A stretch of DNA of 50,098 nt, from contig CAMVTS010000010.1 in assembly GCA_947170465.1 (NCBI GenBank), forward strand, positions 1 through 50,098, given 5' to 3'. The position numbers and the translations under genes are program-made. The DNA comes from an uncultured Clostridia bacterium (GTDB lineage Bacteria > Bacillota > Clostridia > Oscillospirales > Acutalibacteraceae). Below the pieces are notes generated by a model that saw only the letters and a program-made list of their open reading frames with translations, was not told the DNA's origin and ran no database searches. Positions within the stretch are counted from its first letter, which is position 1. Every line of letters begins with the position of its first letter. Shown one piece after another: positions 12,601-19,799 of the stretch.

Positions 12601-13667
12601 CCAAGGATATTGCGGCGGAGCTTGAAACGCTCGACAGCATTGAATCCGCCGACAGCGGCATGGGAGCGACTTCTCCCGAAATCAAGGTCACTGTCGACAA
12701 GCTCAAGGCGGCTGAAAAGGGACTGACCGTCGCGCAGGTATTCCAGCAGGTTGCCGCCGCGGTTGCCGAGGAAAAATCCTCCGCCACCCTTCGTCTGGAG
12801 GACGGAAAAAACCTCGACGTGGTGATTGTCAAGGACGACAAGCAGAAAACCAGTGCCAAAAACGTCGGCGATATCAGCCTGACCTATCAGGACAAGGAGG
12901 GCAAGTCCCACAAGACCTCGCTTTCCTCGGTGGCGGATATTTCGCAGTCCGAAACCATGGATATCATCCGCCATACCGACCAGAAGCGCAACCTGATTAT
13001 CAAGGGCACCGTCGCCGAGGGTTATTCTCTCACCGGCGCGACCAATGACGCGAGGGCGCTGCTTGACAAATATGAATTGCCCACAGGCTGCACCCTTGCC
13101 TATGAGGGCACTGACAAGATGACCATGGAAGCGATTCAGCAGCTCGGACTTATGCTGCTGCTCGGCGTGATTATGATTTACCTGATTATGGTCGCCCAGT
13201 TCCAGAGCCTGAAATCGCCGTTCATCATCATGTTCACGATTCCGCTTGCCTTCACCGGCGGCTTTCTGGGACTGCTGCTCACCGGCTTTGACGTGAGCGT
13301 GGTTTCCATGATAGGCTTCGTCATGCTCTGCGGTATCATCGTCAACAACGGTATCGTACTGGTGGACTACATCAACGTCCTCCGGCTTGACGGCAGGGAA
13401 CGGCTTGAAGCGATTGTCGAAGCCGGCAAAACCCGTATGCGCCCGATTTTTATCACGGCGCTCACCACCGTTCTCGGTCTGTCCGTCATGGCGCTCGGCA
13501 TCGGCACCGGCGCTGAGATGATGCAGCCGTTGGCAATTGTCTGTATCGGCGGTCTGCTCTACGCGACCCTGATGACGCTCTACGTCATTCCGCTGATTTA
13601 CGACGCGCTCAACAAAAAGGAACTCAAAGCAGTCAGCGACAAGGATTTGGAGCTGATTGAAGAATAA
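9630..13667 (+). CDS. RND efflux transporter with coiled-coil insert
   Basis: A 1345-aa RND transporter of the AcrB/SwrC (HAE1) type, exporting small molecules with the ion gradient. Membrane segment 1 is at 13-31. Helices 2-6 begin near 645 (GMLVDNSVVVIENI is the helix-4 motif). Helices 8-12 lie near 1165-1330 (GFVMLCGIIVNNGIVLVDYI). Between the first porter subdomain (ends near 183) and the second (resumes near 503 at SGILMAQSF) lies about 300 residues of Ala/Gln/Leu/Glu heptads, forming a long coiled-coil hairpin. The second half has no matching insert. Usual RND length is about 1040, so the insert accounts for the excess. No adaptor or outer-membrane gene is nearby, as expected in a Gram-positive. 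The ribosome site is GGGGGGAG. Confidence 0.92.
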   Translation: MLSKFSVKKPMTIFVAVVLVIVLGVVAYLRMTPDLLPNMDLPYAMIMTVYAGQTPETVETTVTKPLEQSLATVDGVKQITSQSAENFSLLILEFEDGTNMDTATVDMRSSLDAISDAWDDAVGTPYLIKINPNILPVAMTAVNYEGKGRLEISDFVSDTLLPKLEGIDGVASVSDKGILTEQENIVLSQSKIDKLNKKINAALDSQFAEAEDKLRQAKEELEKNVSAAKDGASTINSTLDGINAQQSALGEQLAQAQTQADDGKTKLLSAKMELLDQKAALSQTKQVLETTYSALLSLKTGFDDLQNSQKELEARLSALNQLNDAYQAIVQKLADPSLTDEEREQLNAQLAELDKQLEPYGIPKEGLPAAIAAANAAQEQAQQALQELNARMKNLGVETTSLDDTLKSMSDQLAQLNAGIAQIDAALTGLDDQTLTVSQALSTISQQQSNADFQMSSAVAALTAKQTEVTAAAAQLDAAQKELDNSQKQIDEQKKTAKDAADMSGAVTLDSISGILMAQSFSMPAGYVTDDNNNRFMVRVGDTIRDEKELSSLALFDSKIDGIGVVRLSDVADVFVSDNADDIYAKINGEDGVILSFSKQSNIATSTVCDNINAAFRSLEKEYEGLSFTNLYSQGDYIAVIINSVLQNLLMGAALAIIILFIFLRDIKPTLIVACSIPVSVVFAIVLMYFSGVTLNMISLSGLAIGVGMLVDNSVVVIENIYRLRALGNSAVSAAVNGAKQVAGAIAASTLTTICVFFPIVFVEGITRQLFVDMALTIAYSLLASLLVALTLVPAMSQRMLRKIRNPKTSGDGKIMRFYDKSVRFVIRHKVVSMLVVIALLIGSGFGALLRGFSFMPAMSSTEVQVTVTLDDNATFEETVAAAEQVREAMSQYEEFETVGVTVGSSMSLMGMSMGGASGDAGRLMAYGVLRESAVKQGAALSKKLEEDLQNVPGEVAVGAGSTSSMSTLLGDGTVQVKLLGEDLETLQTTAKDIAAELETLDSIESADSGMGATSPEIKVTVDKLKAAEKGLTVAQVFQQVAAAVAEEKSSATLRLEDGKNLDVVIVKDDKQKTSAKNVGDISLTYQDKEGKSHKTSLSSVADISQSETMDIIRHTDQKRNLIIKGTVAEGYSLTGATNDARALLDKYELPTGCTLAYEGTDKMTMEAIQQLGLMLLLGVIMIYLIMVAQFQSLKSPFIIMFTIPLAFTGGFLGLLLTGFDVSVVSMIGFVMLCGIIVNNGIVLVDYINVLRLDGRERLEAIVEAGKTRMRPIFITALTTVLGLSVMALGIGTGAEMMQPLAIVCIGGLLYATLMTLYVIPLIYDALNKKELKAVSDKDLELIEE

Positions 13668-13685
13668 ACACAGTAAGGGCTGGCT

Positions 13686-13710
13686 CCGACGAGTCGGCTC
13701 TTTTATTTTT
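13686..13710 (+). terminator. Probable weak terminator after the RND gene
   Basis: CCGAC-GA-GTCGG (13686-13697) is followed by CTCTTTTATTTTTT. The perfect stem is only 5 bp and extends imperfectly. A T-rich tract follows directly. It separates the exporter from the next gene. Confidence 0.4.
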
Positions 13711-13759
13711 TGAAGAAATGTGATATGATAGAACCAGAACGATAACAGGAAGTGATGGC

Positions 13760-16333
13760 ATGAAAAAAATCGCCGTCGGCATTCTCGCGCATGTCGACTC
13801 CGGCAAAACAACCTTGTCCGAGGCGCTGATGTACCGCTCCGGCAACCTCCGTCAGCTCGGCAGGGTTGACCACCGCGACTCCTTTCTCGACAACAACGCC
13901 CTTGAACGAGACCGCGGCATTACGATTTTTTCAAAACAGGCGGTTCTCGACTACCGTGATGTGCGCTTTACCTTGCTTGACACGCCGGGACACGTTGATT
14001 TTTCCGCCGAGACGGAGCGCACCTTGCAGGTGCTCGACTACGCGATTCTCGTCATCAGCGGCACCGACGGTATCCAGAGCCACACCGTCACCCTCTGGAA
14101 GCTCCTGCGGCGTTACGGTGTGCCGTGCTTCATCTTCATCAATAAAATGGATTTGGACGGCGCGCGCTATGACTTTGTGATGTCCCAGCTGCGCACCCGT
14201 CTGAGCGAGGGCTGCGTGGATTTCGGCGCGTCTCAGGACGAACGGACGGAGAATATCGCTCTCTGCGACGAGAGCTTACTGGCAAAATACGAAAACGACG
14301 CGCTGACCGACGCGGATATCACCGAAGCGGTCAAAAAACGGCGGCTCTTTCCGTGCTTCTTCGGTTCGGCACTAAGGCTTGACGGCGTCGATGAATTTCT
14401 TGACGCGCTGTGCCGTTATACCGACATGCCGGCGTATGGTGAGGATTTCGCCGCGCGCGTATTCAAGATTTCCGAGGACAGCCAGGGCAACCGCCTTACC
14501 TTCCTCAAAATCACCGGCGGCAGACTCCGCGTGCGTGAGGTGCTGCCCGGAGAGAAGAATAAAAACGCCGAAAAGGTCAGTCAGCTGCGTCTGTATTCCG
14601 GCGAAAAATTCACGGCGGTCGATGAAGCCGACGCAAGCACCGTCTGCGCCGTCACCGGCGTGACCTTCACGCGGTGCGGCGACGGTCTGGGCGCGGAAAG
14701 TGACAGCGCCATGCCGGTGCTGGAGCCTGTTCTGACCTACCGCGTGATTTTGCCGGACGACATTGACGCGCACACGGCGCTTGCCAAATTCCGAATTTTA
14801 GAAAGCGAGGATCCGCAGCTCAACGTCATGTGGAACGCCCGTCTGGGCGAGATTCAGCTGCGCCTGATGGGCAATATCCAGCTGGAAATCCTGCAGGCGG
14901 TTGTCGCCGAACGCTTCGGCTTTTCCGTCAGCTTTGGCGAGGGCAATATTATATATAAGGAAACGATTCAGGCACCTGTCGAGGGCGTCGGGCATTTTGA
15001 ACCACTGCGTCATTACGCCGAGGTGCATCTGCTGCTCCGTCCCGCCGCGCGTGACAGCGGTCTGGCTATCCGGAGCGATTGCCGCGAGGATGCGCTCGAC
15101 AAGAACTGGCAGCGCCTGGTACTCACGCATTTATTTGAGAAAACACACGTCGGTGTGCTGACCGGTTCGCCAATTACCGATATGGAGATTATTCTCGTCG
15201 CCGGAAAAGCCAACGCCAAGCACACCGAGGGCGGCGACTTCCGCCAGGCGACTTACCGCGCCGTCCGTCAGGGCTTGCGCGGCGCGAAATCCGTCCTGCT
15301 GGAGCCGGTTTACGAATTCACGCTGGAAGTGCCGCACGATAACGTCGGCAGGGCAATGGCGGATATCCAGCGGCTCTGCGGCAGCTTCAATCCGCCCGAA
15401 ATGGGGGAGGAGACAACCGTGATTACCGGCACCGCGCCGGTCGCGACCATGCGCGGCTACGCGCGCGAGGTTGTGCGCTATACCCACGGCAGCGGCAGAC
15501 TGGTCTGCGCACTTAAGGGCTACGACGTTTGTCATAATCCGGAGGAGGTCATCGCCGCCTTCGGCTATGACGCGGACGCGGATATTGACAATCCGGCGGA
15601 TTCCGTCTTTTGCTCCCACGGCGCCGGTCATACCGTCCGCTGGGACGAGGTGCCGAAGCACATGCACCTGCCCGGTTACTTTGACAAGTCCGGCAAGCCC
15701 TCCGAAAGCACGCGCGAGCGCGTGTTCCGTCAGGCGCGCACCCAAAACGACATATTCGCCGCCGACAAGGAGCTCATGCGCATTTTTGAGCAGACCTACG
15801 GCGCCGTCAAAAAGCGCTCCGCTCCCGAAAAGCGCCGCTTTGCCGCCAATCCCGGCGCCCGTTACAAGGGCAAAAAAACGCCGCGCTATGACGGCGCGGA
15901 ATACGTGCTGGTGGACGGCTACAACGTTATTTTTGCCTGGGAAAACCTCCGTCTGCTGGCGGCTGACGACATTGCCGCCGCAAGGGAAGCGCTGATTAAT
16001 ATCCTCTGCAACTACCAGGGGTACCGCAAATGCGAAATGATTCTGGTCTTTGACGCTTACAAGGTCAGGGGCAGCCACCGCGAGGTGGAGCAGGTCAACG
16101 GCATCAGCATCGTCTACACCAAGGAAGCCGAAACTGCCGATACCTATATTGAAAAAACCTCGCAGCAGCTTGCCCGAAATCACCGCGTCCGCGTCGTTAC
16201 CTCTGACGGCATGGAACAGCTGATTATCCTCGGCAATGGCGCGTTGCGCGTGTCGTCGCGCGCGTTCTATGAGGAGGTCAGAGAAGCCGAGGAGGAAATC
16301 CGTGCGTTAATTTCGACAGAAACTATCATGTGA
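13760..16333 (+). CDS. Tet(M)-like GTPase fused to Rae1-like NYN nuclease
   Basis: An 857-aa fusion. Residues 1 to about 650 are an EF-G/Tet(M)-type ribosomal GTPase: G1 AHVDSGKT (10-17), G2 RGIT (52-55), G3 DTPGHVD (74-80), G4 NKMD (128-131), followed by EF-G-type domains. After a basic linker (about 650-713) comes a YacP/Rae1 NYN (PIN-like) domain (about 714-857) with VDGYNVIF (Asp719), VFDAYKV (Asp765), ETADTYIEK (Asp794) and TSDGMEQ (Asp816). In Bacillus subtilis the separate YacP protein is Rae1, an endonuclease that cuts mRNA in the ribosomal A site. Inference: this protein docks on ribosomes like Tet(M) and cuts mRNA there. Tetracycline protection is possible but not shown. Ribosome site AGGAAGTG. 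Confidence 0.9.
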   Translation: MKKIAVGILAHVDSGKTTLSEALMYRSGNLRQLGRVDHRDSFLDNNALERDRGITIFSKQAVLDYRDVRFTLLDTPGHVDFSAETERTLQVLDYAILVISGTDGIQSHTVTLWKLLRRYGVPCFIFINKMDLDGARYDFVMSQLRTRLSEGCVDFGASQDERTENIALCDESLLAKYENDALTDADITEAVKKRRLFPCFFGSALRLDGVDEFLDALCRYTDMPAYGEDFAARVFKISEDSQGNRLTFLKITGGRLRVREVLPGEKNKNAEKVSQLRLYSGEKFTAVDEADASTVCAVTGVTFTRCGDGLGAESDSAMPVLEPVLTYRVILPDDIDAHTALAKFRILESEDPQLNVMWNARLGEIQLRLMGNIQLEILQAVVAERFGFSVSFGEGNIIYKETIQAPVEGVGHFEPLRHYAEVHLLLRPAARDSGLAIRSDCREDALDKNWQRLVLTHLFEKTHVGVLTGSPITDMEIILVAGKANAKHTEGGDFRQATYRAVRQGLRGAKSVLLEPVYEFTLEVPHDNVGRAMADIQRLCGSFNPPEMGEETTVITGTAPVATMRGYAREVVRYTHGSGRLVCALKGYDVCHNPEEVIAAFGYDADADIDNPADSVFCSHGAGHTVRWDEVPKHMHLPGYFDKSGKPSESTRERVFRQARTQNDIFAADKELMRIFEQTYGAVKKRSAPEKRRFAANPGARYKGKKTPRYDGAEYVLVDGYNVIFAWENLRLLAADDIAAAREALINILCNYQGYRKCEMILVFDAYKVRGSHREVEQVNGISIVYTKEAETADTYIEKTSQQLARNHRVRVVTSDGMEQLIILGNGALRVSSRAFYEEVREAEEEIRALISTETIM

Positions 16334-16336
16334 CTA

Positions 16337-16366
16337 TTGACATTTTTGTCATACTTACTGTATAAT
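16337..16366 (+). promoter_or_regulatory. SigA promoter with palindrome on the -35
   Basis: TTGACA (16337-16342), 18-base spacer, TATAAT (16361-16366), driving the following hydrolase-like gene. The -35 overlaps the palindrome TGACA-TTTT-TGTCA (16338-16351), which might be a regulator site. Confidence 0.65.
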
Positions 16367-16412
16367 AAGATAATCGGACTATATCAATCATTGACCAAGG
16401 AGGAAATCCAAC

Positions 16413-17606
16413 ATGAATTTGAAATTAATCACCTCTGCCATTTCCTACGCCGCGGGAAAGGCTTTCAGAATGAAAACTTCCAGGAAAATCGCTATCGGCG
16501 CTGCCGCAGCCGTTGCCGCAGCTGCTGCCGGCGTGGCGGTTGCCAAGACTGTACAGGCAAAAAAGCAGGAGAGAAGCGTCCGCAGCCTGGTGCTTGAGGA
16601 CATCACGCGCACCCTGCCCGTCTCCGTCAAGAGAGAGCCCAGCTTTGAGGAGAGCATGGAAAAGAGCGCGCAGCCTTTTGTCCTGCCTCAGATTGTCAGA
16701 AGCCGCATCGGTCTGACCGAGCTTGACGAGTTCACCGATACCTTCGTGCTCGAGCCCAAGGAAAAGACCTCCGAGATGGTGATTTTCTATCTCCACGGCT
16801 CCAATTATTGGTACAACCCCTCGCGCTATCACTACGCCTTCATCAAGCGCCTTGCCAACCGTCTCGGCGCGCAGCTGATTCTGCCGGTCTATCCCAAGGC
16901 GCCGGCGCATACCGCAATTGACATTCAGCAGATGGTGCTCGACCGCTATCTGTATCTGATTAACGAAAAGGAAATCCCTGCCGAGAATATCGTCTTTATC
17001 GGCGACGCTGCCGGCGGCGGTCTGGCGCTTGCTATGCTTCAGAAGCTCCGCTACCTGGCTTATCCCATGCCCAAGCAGGCGTTCCTGATTTCTCCGTGGC
17101 TCGATGTCACCAACAGCAATCCGGCTATCGCGGAAATCCAGCCCAACGACCCGATTCTCAATGCCGAAAAGCTCGCCTTCAAGGGTGAGAAGTACGCCGG
17201 CGACTTAGCGCTTACCCATCCGATGGTCAGCCCGATTTACGGTGATTTGACCGGACTTTGCCCGATTACCGTCTTTGCCGGAACGCGCGAGATTTTCTGT
17301 GCCGACGCGCAGAAGCTCTGCGACATCGCCGAGGAAAAGGAGCTTGACATCGAGGTTTACATCTACAAAAACCAGATGCACTTCTTTGTCGGTCTGCCGA
17401 TTCCCGAGGGTGAGGAGGCTATCGACATCATCGCCATGCAGCTCTACGGCATTGACGAGAGCGACGAGATTATCGAGTTTGAGCAAAACGACGCGCCCGA
17501 GCTTGCCGAAGCCGTTGTCTGCGAGGACGGCGAGGAGCCTGCTGGGGAAGAAACGGAAGTCACCGAGGAAACCTTCGAGGAGCTCGACCCCGAAACCGAA
17601 GAATAA
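16413..17606 (+). CDS. Membrane-anchored esterase-like protein lacking catalytic Ser
   Basis: A 397-aa alpha/beta-hydrolase of the hormone-sensitive-lipase (acetyl esterase) type. An N-terminal basic stretch and an Ala/Val-rich membrane helix (about 24-46) anchor it. The fold motifs are recognisable but altered. The nucleophile motif GDSAGG reads GDAAGG (Ala199, codon GCT). The oxyanion HGGG reads HGSN (128-131). The acid position reads GTREIF (Glu293). The histidine remains in QMHFF (His323). It is therefore probably not a serine esterase and may bind a ligand or partner. The last 45 residues are very acidic. It has a strong ribosome site (AAGGAGG), its own promoter and a terminator, so it is a single-gene unit. 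Confidence 0.85.
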   Translation: MNLKLITSAISYAAGKAFRMKTSRKIAIGAAAAVAAAAAGVAVAKTVQAKKQERSVRSLVLEDITRTLPVSVKREPSFEESMEKSAQPFVLPQIVRSRIGLTELDEFTDTFVLEPKEKTSEMVIFYLHGSNYWYNPSRYHYAFIKRLANRLGAQLILPVYPKAPAHTAIDIQQMVLDRYLYLINEKEIPAENIVFIGDAAGGGLALAMLQKLRYLAYPMPKQAFLISPWLDVTNSNPAIAEIQPNDPILNAEKLAFKGEKYAGDLALTHPMVSPIYGDLTGLCPITVFAGTREIFCADAQKLCDIAEEKELDIEVYIYKNQMHFFVGLPIPEGEEAIDIIAMQLYGIDESDEIIEFEQNDAPELAEAVVCEDGEEPAGEETEVTEETFEELDPETEE

Positions 17607-17620
17607 TTTCAGCAAATACG

Positions 17621-17652
17621 AACGCCGCGGCATTTTGCCGCGGCGTTTTTTA
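17621..17652 (+). terminator. Strong intrinsic terminator
   Basis: An 11-bp stem (AACGCCGCGGC at 17621-17631 with its complement at 17637-17647), 5-base loop and T-run. It lies between two convergent genes and overlaps the stop of the minus-strand gene. Only the plus-strand side has a good T-tract. Confidence 0.9.
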
Positions 17653-18489
17653 TAATTCATCATACCTGTCCAGAAAATTGACATATTCACCCTTTGTCTT
17701 GAAGCCCGGAAAGGTGTCGAGGTGAACCCGGTGCAGGCTGTTGAAAATGCTCTTTTCGATATTCGGATTGGTTTTTTTTAGCTCTTTGAGCAGCGCCTTG
17801 ATTTCACTGCGTTTGGTGCCGCCGTCTTCGCCGCGGTAATTTGCGTCCGTAAACCGGCAGGCGCAACGGATAAAATGCAAATCGTTGTACCGCGTCCACG
17901 CGATAATATCGTCCTCATGAATACAGTAGAGCGGACGAATCAGCTCCATGCCCTCATAATTGGTGCTGTGCAGCTTCGGAATCATGCCTTGCAATTGCGA
18001 GCCGTAGAACATCGCCATCACGGTGGTCTCAATCACGTCCGAAAAGTGGTGACCGAGCGCGATTTTGTTGCAGCCGAGCTTCTGCGCCCGGCTGTAGAGA
18101 TGACCTCGCCGCATTTTGGCGCAGAGATAGCACGGATAGCGGTCGACCTTCTCGGTCACGGAGAAAATATCCGTCTCAAAAATCGTCACCGGAATGTCCA
18201 TCAGCGCGGCGTTCGCCTCAATCTGCCGCCGGTTATCGTCCCGGTAGCCGGGATCCATCACCAGAAACACCAGCTCAAACGGGACCTCGCTGATGCGCTG
18301 CAAGAGCTGCATGAGCTTTGCCAGCAGCATGGAATCCTTGCCGCCGGAGATGCACACGGCGATTTTGTCGCCTTTCTGAATCAGCTCATAGCGTTTGACC
18401 GCACCGATAAACGGATTCCAGATTTGCTTGCGGTATTTTTTGGTAATGCTCCGCTCAATCAGCTGCGAAGCGCTCAGTTCTCTGCCCAT
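17650..18489 (-). CDS. TtcA-like PP-loop tRNA thiolation protein
   Basis: A 279-aa PP-loop ATPase of the TtcA/TtuA group, which adenylates a tRNA base and replaces oxygen with sulfur. The PP-loop SGGKDS is at 48-53. A CxxC pair lies in YPCYLCAKMRRG and another in IRCACRFTD, matching the cysteines that hold an Fe-S cluster and sulfur in TtcA. GHHFSDVIETT is the family's second ATP block. The start is the ATG at 18489. An in-frame start further upstream is excluded because it lies before the promoter's transcription start. TtcA (2-thiocytidine 32) is the best guess, but the exact base is not certain. Confidence 0.85.
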   Translation of the reverse strand: MGRELSASQLIERSITKKYRKQIWNPFIGAVKRYELIQKGDKIAVCISGGKDSMLLAKLMQLLQRISEVPFELVFLVMDPGYRDDNRRQIEANAALMDIPVTIFETDIFSVTEKVDRYPCYLCAKMRRGHLYSRAQKLGCNKIALGHHFSDVIETTVMAMFYGSQLQGMIPKLHSTNYEGMELIRPLYCIHEDDIIAWTRYNDLHFIRCACRFTDANYRGEDGGTKRSEIKALLKELKKTNPNIEKSIFNSLHRVHLDTFPGFKTKGEYVNFLDRYDEL

Positions 18490-18505
18490 ATGATCACCCT
18501 GAATT

Positions 18506-18534
18506 ATTATAAAAAAAACCGCCGTCTTTGTCAA
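18506..18534 (-). promoter_or_regulatory. Perfect SigA promoter of the TtcA-like gene
   Basis: Minus strand: TTGACA (18529-18534), 17-base spacer, TATAAT (18506-18511). Transcription would start about 10 bases before the ATG at 18489, which fixes that start codon. It is back to back with the SpoVAD promoter. Confidence 0.8.
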
Positions 18535-18537
18535 TCG

Positions 18538-18567
18538 TTCATATTCTTCCGCGTTTTCGGCACACTA
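18538..18567 (+). promoter_or_regulatory. SigG-like promoter of spoVAD
   Basis: TTCATA (18538-18543), 17-base spacer, CACACTA (18561-18567). This is near the forespore SigG pattern (TGMATA, 17-18 bases, CATACTA), one mismatch in each element. The spoVA genes are SigG-dependent in Bacillus. No SigA promoter is visible for this gene. The leader would be very short but includes the ribosome site. Confidence 0.5.
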
Positions 18568-18584
18568 TTTGCGGAGGAGATAAC

Positions 18585-19595
18585 ATGATAAATCGAATCG
18601 GAAGCCGTACCATCGGCTTTGAGAACCGTCCGGCGATTCTGGGCTATGCGTCCGTTGCCGGCAAGAAGGAGAGCGAGGGCTTGCTTTCAAATTTCTTTGA
18701 CAGAATTATTTATGACGAGTACAACGGTAAGGAGACCTTTGAGGAGGCGGAGAGCAGCCTGCAAGCCGAAGCGCTCCGGCTGGCGCTGGAAAAATGCGGT
18801 CGTCACGCCAACGAGCTGAACGCCGTCTTTGCCGGGGATTTGCTCAACCAGTGTACCGCCTCCTGCTTTGGGCTGAAGGATTTTCACATTCCGTTTCTCG
18901 GACAGTACGGCGCATGCTCCACCATGGCGCAAAGCCTGCTGATGGCGGCGGTATTTGTGGAAAGCGGCGCGGCGAATCTGGCGGCAGGTGTCACCTCGTC
19001 CCATTTCTGCGCCGCACAGCGGCAGTACCGCTTTCCGCTGGAATACGGCGAGGTGCGCACACCGACCGCCCAGTGGACAGTCACCGGCTCCGGCTGCTGT
19101 GTCCTCGGAAGGGGAGAGAGCAAAATCCGCGTTGCAGCGGCAACGCCCGGTAAAATCGTCGACCTCGGCGTGACGGACGCCAACAATATGGGCGCCGCCA
19201 TGGCGCCTGCGGCGGCGGATACCATCTTGTCGTTCCTTCGGGACACGCAGACGGTACCTTCGGATTACGACCTGATACTGACGGGCGATTTGGGACTGGT
19301 CGGGAGCCGGAACCTCTATGATATCGCGCGGCAGGAGGGCGTGGACTTGCGGCAGGTGCACAACGACTGCGGCTTGATGATATATGACCGTGAGCGGCAG
19401 GACGTTCATGCCGGCGGCTCCGGCTGCGGCTGCTGCGCGTCAGTCTTGTGTTCCAAAATCCTGCGCGGTATGGAGAGCGGAACGCTCCGGAATATTCTCT
19501 TTATCGCCACCGGCGCGCTTCTGAGCGCCACGACAGCCGGACAGAAAAAGACCATTCCGTCCGTAGCACACCTCATTCACCTGACAACGAACTAG
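18585..19595 (+). CDS. spoVAD: Stage V sporulation protein AD
   Basis: A 336-aa thiolase-fold protein, the dipicolinic-acid-binding subunit of the SpoVA channel that loads DPA into the forespore. It begins MINRIGSRTIGFENRPAILG after GGAGGAG. Typical blocks are present: NQCTASCFGLKDF, GQYGACSTMAQSL, AAGVTSSHFCAAQRQYRFPL and the C-terminal GGSGCGCCASVLCSKIL. Length is normal. SpoVAC and SpoVAE, its usual partners, are not adjacent: a terminator follows. It supports a spore-forming organism. Confidence 0.93.
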   Translation: MINRIGSRTIGFENRPAILGYASVAGKKESEGLLSNFFDRIIYDEYNGKETFEEAESSLQAEALRLALEKCGRHANELNAVFAGDLLNQCTASCFGLKDFHIPFLGQYGACSTMAQSLLMAAVFVESGAANLAAGVTSSHFCAAQRQYRFPLEYGEVRTPTAQWTVTGSGCCVLGRGESKIRVAAATPGKIVDLGVTDANNMGAAMAPAAADTILSFLRDTQTVPSDYDLILTGDLGLVGSRNLYDIARQEGVDLRQVHNDCGLMIYDRERQDVHAGGSGCGCCASVLCSKILRGMESGTLRNILFIATGALLSATTAGQKKTIPSVAHLIHLTTN

Positions 19596-19605
19596 CCATA
19601 CGGAG

Positions 19606-19635
19606 AACTGCTCACCATACCGTGAGCAGTTTTTT
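19606..19635 (+). terminator. Intrinsic terminator after spoVAD
   Basis: A 10-bp perfect stem (AACTGCTCAC at 19606-19615, complement 19622-19631), 6-base loop, then six T. Confidence 0.9.
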
Positions 19636-19764
19636 CATCAAAAGGCTTCTGCCAATTTCCGGAAAAAGCATGATTTCACGCAAAAATTATTCAAAATTCG
19701 AAAAATGCCTACAGAAAATACAGGTCAACTGACGAACTTTTAACGATTTCTTTGAAAAAATAAG

Positions 19765-19793
19765 TTGTAATTGTGTTAAGCTTGTGTTATAAT
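19765..19793 (+). promoter_or_regulatory. Promoter of cassette 1
   Basis: TTGTAA (19765-19770), 17-base spacer, TATAAT (19788-19793). The surrounding pattern TTGnnnTTGnGTT...TGTGnTATAATTAATnnGTAT is shared with the promoter at 38016-38044, which drives the second giant gene, so the two are probably related by duplication. Bases 19636-19764 show nothing recognisable. Confidence 0.75.
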
Positions 19794-19799
19794 TAATTT

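Noticed and set aside
11724..13811. A 695-codon open frame on the minus strand opposite the RND gene, and similar long frames opposite the V-ATPase genes (39-1628, 1940-3004, 5538-7376).
   Set aside because: They are frames mirrored from GC-rich coding sequence. Their products are Arg/His/Gly-rich without family motifs, while the opposite strand encodes well-known proteins.
18490..18534. A longer start for the TtcA-like protein.
   Set aside because: The -10 and -35 boxes of a perfect promoter lie within the extension, so it would not be transcribed.
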